DNA of 13,369 bases from M3007 sp040080915 (lineage in GTDB: Bacteria > Bacteroidota > Bacteroidia > Chitinophagales > Saprospiraceae): positions 1-13,369 of the forward strand of contig JBEBHD010000142.1 of NCBI GenBank assembly GCA_040080915.1, written 5' to 3'. Of this stretch, positions 8,524-13,369 are shown in pieces. The notes beneath the pieces were generated by a model. That model did no database searches and was not told the DNA's origin. It saw only the letters and a program-made list of their open reading frames with translations. The translations under genes were made by a program, and so were the position numbers. Each line of letters begins with the position of its first letter. Position 1 is the first letter of the stretch.

Positions 8524-8554
8524 TTGCTGGCAGCGCGAACAGCCGATAAGTTTG
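8524..8554 (+). promoter_or_regulatory. Bacteroidota-type promoter candidate for the alpha-2-macroglobulin gene
   Basis: TTG (8524-8526) is followed after 20 bases by TAAGTTTG (8547-8554), an exact match to the Bacteroidota -7 consensus TAnnTTTG at normal spacing. Transcription would begin near 8560, about 50 bases before ATG 8612. This supports that ATG over the in-frame TTG at 8552, which would lie inside the -7 box. The element sits in the 201-base spacer (8411-8611) between the two divergent genes. No operator or riboswitch structure was seen there. Confidence 0.5.
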
Positions 8555-8611
8555 CCCGGCTTGTGCATTTTTCAAAACCGGCGCATCCAGGCCGCCAAAA
8601 CAACTTCCGTT

Positions 8612-11600
8612 ATGCTCTACCCGATCACACTCCTGCTCTGGGCCGTGTTTTTTCCCGCCCAACCTTTGACTCAACCTACCCCCGCCCAGCCGCATTTTTC
8701 TTCCGTGGTTGTCGGCGACTCGTCTGTTTTTAAAATACTGGCCGCCCGCCTAGAGCGGCGCGGCGATGAAACCCGCCCTGAAAAACTGTACCTCCACCTC
8801 GACCGTACTTTGTTCCAGCCAGGCGAGACACTCTGGTTCAACGCCTACCTGCGCAACGCCGGCGACCTGCTACCGGCGAAGGCCAGCGAGATTTTGTACG
8901 TTGAACTCCTCAGCCCGCAACAGGTTGTTTTAATGAAAAAAACGATTTTGGCTGAAAACGGCACCGCGGCGGGCGAGTTCGATTTTGCCGATAACCTGCC
9001 TGGCGGCCTCTACAAAATCAAGGCCTACACCAACTGGATGCGCAACACCGGGGCCGTTTTCGAGCGCACCATTACCCTGCAAAAAACCGTATTGCCCAAC
9101 CTCAACCTGCGCCTCCAATTCGAGCGCAAGGCATTCGGCCCGGGCGACGTGGTCGTCGCCCGCCTCGATGCAGCCGGGCTGGACAACAAGCCGCTCGCCG
9201 AGCGTGTACTTCGTGTATCTGCCCACGTGAGCGGGCAAAATTGCCACAGTTCCGAAGCTCGAACCGATGTTTCGGGGAGGGCGTATATCCGGTTTTCCTT
9301 GCCGACCAACCTGGCCTCCACCGACGGCCTGCTGAACATCCAACTGGAACACGAAGGACAGCAGGAGGCCATTTCGAGGGCTATTCCTATCGTGCTGAAC
9401 CGTATTGACCTGAAATTTTTTCCCGAAGGGGGCGACCTCGCCGCCGGGTTGCCGAGCCGTGTGGCTTTCAAAGCCGTAAACGAATTCGGCAAGCCCGCCG
9501 ATGTACAGGGCCAGGTGCTGGATGCATCAGGCGACGTAGTAGCCCAGTTCGAAAGTTTTCACGACGGCATGGGCGCGTTCGATTTCGTACCACAGGCCGG
9601 AGTGCTGTACACCGCTCGTTTGCAAAAACCTGTAGAAATGCCTGCACCGTATTACCTGCCTGCCGTGCAGACGGAAGGTTGCCGGCTGCACATCGAAAAA
9701 CAAACCAACGACGCGCTGCACGTTTCCGTAGCGGCTACCCGCCCGGGAAAGGTCATCCTCGTTGCCTCTGCCCGCGACGCGTTGTTTTTTTTCAAAGAAA
9801 TGACATTGCCACAGCAGACAACGGTCCGCATCCCGGTGGCCGATCTGCCACCCGGGATCGTGCGCGTCACCCTGTTCGATGCTGCTACGGTGGAGCAGGC
9901 CGAGCGCCTTGCTTTCGTAAACAGAGATCGAGGCCTCCAAATCGAGATCAAGCCCGACCGCGAGCAGTACCTGCCCCGCGACAAGGTGCGCCTCGACATT
10001 CGGGTGCGCGACCAGGCGGGCCGTCCCGTGAAGGGCGCTTTTTCGCTGGCCGTGTCGGATGAAAAACTGCTCACCTACGCCGACGACAAGCAGGGCCACC
10101 TCCTCGCCGCGCTGTTGCTGGAGCAGGACGTGCAGGGGAAAATCGAGGAGCCGAATTTTTACTTTGACAAAGCCGAGCAGAAGTCCGCCTCCGCGCTCGA
10201 CTACCTGCTGATGACGCAAGGCTGGCGGCGTTTTGCCTGGCGGGAGGTGCTGGAGGCCCCAGCTCTGAAGTACGCCCACGCCGCCGAACGCGCCGTGGTG
10301 GAGGGTGTTTTGTTGAAAGCCAATGGCAAGCCTTTCGCCGATGCCACCGTCACTTTGTACCCCAACGGCCCCAGCCAAAAAGCCGACCGGGATGGACGAT
10401 TCCTCTTCGAACGCCCCGACCTGAACCGCTACACGGCTATTTTGTACAATGACAACCAGTTGCACCGGTTGAGGAATTACCAGCAGGGCATTGTGCTGCG
10501 AGGGGGCGGGTATGTAGGCTCTGGGGTTGTAGTGGAGCACAAAACTCCCAACGCTACCAACGGCTCTGTACTGACTGGCCACTTGACTGACGACATGGGC
10601 GAGGCGCTCATTGGGGGTACAATCAAAATTTTACGGAGCGGCGAATTGGTACGTGGCACCATTACGGATTACAACGGCGACTTCCGCGTGGCCATCGAAC
10701 CGGGGACGTACCAGTTGGAGTTTTCCTACACCGGTTACCGCGCTCTCCGGACGGGCGATATTCGGGTAGAAACCAATACGATGCAAACAGTGGAGGCCGC
10801 CCTCCATTCGGGAATTGTACTGGAGGAGGTGGCTATTTCAGCTTACAAAGTGCCGCTCATTCAACAGGACAATACCCAAGGCGGACAGACGCTGACTTCT
10901 TCCGAAATTCGCAACCTGCCGACCAGGTCGGTGAACGCTTTAGTTGCTACAACCGCCGGAACAACTTCAATTGAGGGAGGGAGCGTCAATATCAGGGGAA
11001 CGCGCTCCAACGTCACCAATTACTACATAGACGGCATCCGTATGAGTGGCCCGATGCCGCCCGTGCAGGATTTGGAGGTGAAGGAGTTTGTGGGCAACGG
11101 CTTGCCTGCGGAGTACGGGACAAAAGCCGACCGCGACGAACGGTTAGAGAAAAAGAAGATGGTTGAAGCGCCCCGGCGCACGCACGTACCTGCTGAGCGG
11201 TTCACCCGCGCCCGGGTGTTTTACGTGCCGCAGTACGGATCGCAAGAGCAGCCCAAAGAGCGCACCGATTTCCGCTTCACGATCTACTGGAACTCCGCCG
11301 TGCGCACCGATGGCGAGGGTCGTGCGCAGGTCGAGTTTTTTGCTTCCGACGCAGTCACCAATTTCCGCGCCACGCTGGAGGGCATCGCCGATGCTGGCAT
11401 AGCCGCCCGCGCCGAACACAAGTTTTTTGTGCAAAAACCGCTCAGCATTGCCCTTAAAACCCCTTCGAGCGTGATCGCCGGTGATGTGCTGCGTTTGCAA
11501 ATTGCCCTTTCCAACAAAAGCGATGTCCCGGTTGAGGAAGCGCTCGCGCTCGAAGCGCCCACGCATTTTTCCATGAAAAACGAATTGCCGAAAACGGTAC

Positions 11601-13312
11601 GGCTCGCCGCTGGCGAAACCCGCGTACTGGCCGCCGAATACGCCATTGGGCAGCCCGAAAAAACCGAATTGTTGCCGTTTCGCGTGCGTTTTGGCGAAGC
11701 CGATGCCTATGAAACGGCCATTGTCACACAACACCGGGGATTCCCCGTTAGGCAGGTGTTTGCTGGCAAGGGGGCGCAAAACCTGTTCGACCTCCACCTC
11801 GCGGACCCGGTAGAGGGCACCGTTTCGGTCAAACTGACCGCCTACGGCAGCGCACTTGACGACGTGCTCAAGGGCATGGAGCGCATGCTTCGCCAGCCCA
11901 GCGGCTGTTTTGAGCAGGTGTCGAGCAGCAACTACCCCAACCTGTTGGTCCTTGACCTGCTGCGTCAGTCTGGTGCCGCCCGCCCGGAGGTGGAGGCCAA
12001 GGCGCTCCAACTGCTGGAGGACGGTTACAAAAAACTAGCGGCCTACGAGTGTAAGGACGGCGGTTTCGACTGGTGGGGTCGCAGTCCTGCGCACGAGGGC
12101 CTCACGGCTTACGGCATCCTGCAGTTTGGCGACATGGCACGTGTTTTTCCGGGTGTGGATAAAGGCATGACCGAGCGCTCGGTGCGTTGGCTGCTGGAAC
12201 GCCGCGACGGTTCCGGCGGCTGGAAGCGCCGCGCCGACTGGCACGGTTGGCAAAGCGAGGGTGTGATCGGGGCTTACATCGCCTGGGCGGTGAGCGAGGC
12301 GGGTTTCGGCGATCAATTTGAGCCGGAAATCAGCAGCGCCTTTTTGGCGGCTAAGTCCAGCGGCGACCCGTACCAATTGGCACTCGTGGCCAATGCCCTG
12401 CTGGCTAAAAAAGACCCGCGTGGAAAAGAAGCGCTCCGGCTGTTGCTGGAAAAAAAGGACGAAAAAGGCGCTTGGACAGGCAAGTCGCATTCCGTGATGG
12501 GCAGCGGGGGTAACTGCCTGCGTATTGAAGCCACGGCCTTGGCTGCGTTGGCGATGATGAAATCCGGTGAGCGCAACCCGGCCCTGATCAAGGCGATGGA
12601 ATTCATCGCTGCCGCCAAAAACGAGTACGGTTACGGCAGCACACAGAGTACAGTTTTGGCGCTGAAAGCCCTCGTGGAGTACGCCAAATTAAACAACCAA
12701 ACGGTAGCGACCGATGGCCAATTGGTCGTGCTGGTGGACGGCAAGCGCGTGGCCGAGCAGGAATTTTCCGGCAAAAACCCGCGCACGTTCGAGATCAAAA
12801 ACCTGGAAAAACACCTGACTGGTGACCGCTCGCGCGTGGAAATTTTTTTTGAGAATACGGAGGCCGTATTGCCGTTCGATGTGGAAGTGCAGTACGCTTC
12901 TCGCCAGCCAAATAGTACCAATGGTGGGTGCCCGTTCGCGTTTTCAACCCACCTCTCTGAGGCGCAAGTTGGTGTGGGCGGTACCGTGCGGCTGAGCGCT
13001 GTGCTGCAAAATACGAGTAAAGAGCAGCTGGCATCGCCAATGGTCGTGCTGGGTATTCCGGCAGGGTTGTCGCTCCAGCCTTGGCAACTCAAGCAATTGG
13101 TCGATGAGAAGCAGTGCGATTTCTACGAGTTGTGGGACGGTTTCGCGGTGTTCCACTTCGAGGGCCTGCCCGCAGGCGAAAGCCGGCGTATCGATCTGGA
13201 TATGCGGGCTGATATTTCCGGCGCGTTCGAAGCGCCGGCGGCACAGGCGTTTTTGTACTACGAAAACGACAAGCGAATTTGGAGCAAACCGGAGCGTGTG
13301 GTGGTGGAGTAG
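8612..13312 (+). CDS. Alpha-2-macroglobulin family protein with thioester and an internal TonB-receptor plug module
   Basis: Large exported protein (1566 residues) predicted to act in the periplasm as a protease trap or structural guard, as proposed for bacterial alpha-2-macroglobulins. ATG 8612 gives a hydrophobic leader (LYPITLLLWAVFF, cut near residues 17-26) with no basic residue and no lipobox Cys, so it is probably soluble, unlike lipoprotein YfhM of E. coli. Domains: macroglobulin domains from about residue 55 (EKLYLHLDRTLFQPGETLWF), more repeats to about 545 (FFPEGGD near 268; LLMTQGWRRFAW near 531-542), a carboxypeptidase-regulatory fold at about 562, and a TonB-receptor-like module at about 651-838. 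The A2M core domain starts at about 868 (RVFYVPQYG). The thioester motif PSGCFEQ has C1099 and Q1102, followed by an alpha/alpha toroid to about 1400 and a C-terminal receptor-binding-like domain to the end (RVVVE). There is no T9SS tail. The family's usual partner pbpC is not in the window. The main oddity is the embedded receptor module. Family assignment is firm; the target is unknown. Confidence 0.93.
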   Translation: MLYPITLLLWAVFFPAQPLTQPTPAQPHFSSVVVGDSSVFKILAARLERRGDETRPEKLYLHLDRTLFQPGETLWFNAYLRNAGDLLPAKASEILYVELLSPQQVVLMKKTILAENGTAAGEFDFADNLPGGLYKIKAYTNWMRNTGAVFERTITLQKTVLPNLNLRLQFERKAFGPGDVVVARLDAAGLDNKPLAERVLRVSAHVSGQNCHSSEARTDVSGRAYIRFSLPTNLASTDGLLNIQLEHEGQQEAISRAIPIVLNRIDLKFFPEGGDLAAGLPSRVAFKAVNEFGKPADVQGQVLDASGDVVAQFESFHDGMGAFDFVPQAGVLYTARLQKPVEMPAPYYLPAVQTEGCRLHIEKQTNDALHVSVAATRPGKVILVASARDALFFFKEMTLPQQTTVRIPVADLPPGIVRVTLFDAATVEQAERLAFVNRDRGLQIEIKPDREQYLPRDKVRLDIRVRDQAGRPVKGAFSLAVSDEKLLTYADDKQGHLLAALLLEQDVQGKIEEPNFYFDKAEQKSASALDYLLMTQGWRRFAWREVLEAPALKYAHAAERAVVEGVLLKANGKPFADATVTLYPNGPSQKADRDGRFLFERPDLNRYTAILYNDNQLHRLRNYQQGIVLRGGGYVGSGVVVEHKTPNATNGSVLTGHLTDDMGEALIGGTIKILRSGELVRGTITDYNGDFRVAIEPGTYQLEFSYTGYRALRTGDIRVETNTMQTVEAALHSGIVLEEVAISAYKVPLIQQDNTQGGQTLTSSEIRNLPTRSVNALVATTAGTTSIEGGSVNIRGTRSNVTNYYIDGIRMSGPMPPVQDLEVKEFVGNGLPAEYGTKADRDERLEKKKMVEAPRRTHVPAERFTRARVFYVPQYGSQEQPKERTDFRFTIYWNSAVRTDGEGRAQVEFFASDAVTNFRATLEGIADAGIAARAEHKFFVQKPLSIALKTPSSVIAGDVLRLQIALSNKSDVPVEEALALEAPTHFSMKNELPKTVRLAAGETRVLAAEYAIGQPEKTELLPFRVRFGEADAYETAIVTQHRGFPVRQVFAGKGAQNLFDLHLADPVEGTVSVKLTAYGSALDDVLKGMERMLRQPSGCFEQVSSSNYPNLLVLDLLRQSGAARPEVEAKALQLLEDGYKKLAAYECKDGGFDWWGRSPAHEGLTAYGILQFGDMARVFPGVDKGMTERSVRWLLERRDGSGGWKRRADWHGWQSEGVIGAYIAWAVSEAGFGDQFEPEISSAFLAAKSSGDPYQLALVANALLAKKDPRGKEALRLLLEKKDEKGAWTGKSHSVMGSGGNCLRIEATALAALAMMKSGERNPALIKAMEFIAAAKNEYGYGSTQSTVLALKALVEYAKLNNQTVATDGQLVVLVDGKRVAEQEFSGKNPRTFEIKNLEKHLTGDRSRVEIFFENTEAVLPFDVEVQYASRQPNSTNGGCPFAFSTHLSEAQVGVGGTVRLSAVLQNTSKEQLASPMVVLGIPAGLSLQPWQLKQLVDEKQCDFYELWDGFAVFHFEGLPAGESRRIDLDMRADISGAFEAPAAQAFLYYENDKRIWSKPERVVVE
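10562..11125 (+). other. Carboxypeptidase-regulatory plus TonB-plug module inside the macroglobulin gene
   Basis: This in-frame segment (residues about 651-838 of the macroglobulin protein) reads like the N-terminal part of a Bacteroidota SusC/TonB-dependent receptor. It has a carboxypeptidase-regulatory repeat (GHLTDDMGEALIGGTIKI, DYNGDFRV, YQLEFSYTGYR), a linker LEEVAISAYKVPLI, then a plug core with SSEIRNLPTRSVNAL, VNIRGTRSN (N793-G796) and YYIDGIRM (D807). No beta-barrel follows; the chain returns to macroglobulin sequence at RVFYVPQYG. Three sampled 60-base lines of this stretch (10861-11040) are each 53% G+C, against 63% and 72% in sampled flanking lines. This hints at separate ancestry but is only a spot count. 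Confidence 0.75.
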
Positions 13313-13369
13313 TTTTTGAGGCCGTCTCACAAGTCACTTGATCATTTCAAACTATTAAATGTTCAATGC

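Noticed and set aside
8411..8695. 95-codon upstream extension of the - strand secreted protein
   Set aside because: It would bury the clear signal peptide starting at 8410, has no recognisable domain and overlaps the promoter and start of the divergent gene.
9527..10582. 351-codon - strand ORF inside the macroglobulin gene
   Set aside because: It is antisense to well-supported macroglobulin repeats, has no signal or domain, and is explained by the high G+C content.
13330..13340. Short palindrome CAAGTCACTTG after the macroglobulin stop, considered as a terminator
   Set aside because: The arms are five bases with a one-base centre, which cannot form a real hairpin, and no U-run follows. The remaining 57 bases show nothing else.

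Overview
The window comes from a Bacteroidota genome that has a type IX secretion system (T9SS). The evidence is a C-terminal T9SS sorting domain on one protein, a TonB-receptor-type carboxypeptidase-regulatory/plug module inside another, Bacteroidota-style promoter elements (TTG, about 20 bases, TAnnTTTG) and no Shine-Dalgarno sequences before the starts. A Saprospiraceae- or Chitinophagia-like host is plausible, but the sequence alone does not settle the family.

Left part (1-4401, + strand): two genes of a class I lanthipeptide pathway. A LanC-family cyclase, whose first residues lie outside the window, is followed 42 bases later by a full-length LanB dehydratase. LanB would glutamylate Ser/Thr of a precursor peptide with glutamyl-tRNA and then eliminate glutamate to give dehydroalanine/dehydrobutyrine. 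LanC would add Cys thiols to these to close (methyl)lanthionine rings. The key residues I can identify are present in both. No precursor peptide, transporter or protease gene is visible here, so the rest of the cluster must lie upstream or elsewhere.

Middle (4418-8410, - strand): a convergent gene for a large secreted protein with a signal peptide, ten Asp-box repeats (beta-propeller), a PKD-like domain, a LamG domain and a T9SS sorting tail. It is a likely cell-surface or released binding protein. Its stop codon is 16 bases from that of lanB, and an inverted repeat covers both stops.

Right part (8612-13312, + strand): a divergent gene for a very large alpha-2-macroglobulin-family protein. 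It has macroglobulin domains, an intact thioester motif (GCFEQ) and a thioester-domain toroid, and in its middle a carboxypeptidase-regulatory plus TonB-plug module without any beta-barrel. The two divergent genes share a 201-base spacer with a good promoter candidate on the + strand and a weaker one on the - strand. The last 57 bases hold no recognisable gene.

The lan genes look more AT-rich than the two large genes to the right. Together with the convergent junction, this suggests that a biosynthetic island ends near 4.4 kb. No tRNA, rRNA, CRISPR, insertion sequence or attachment site was seen.
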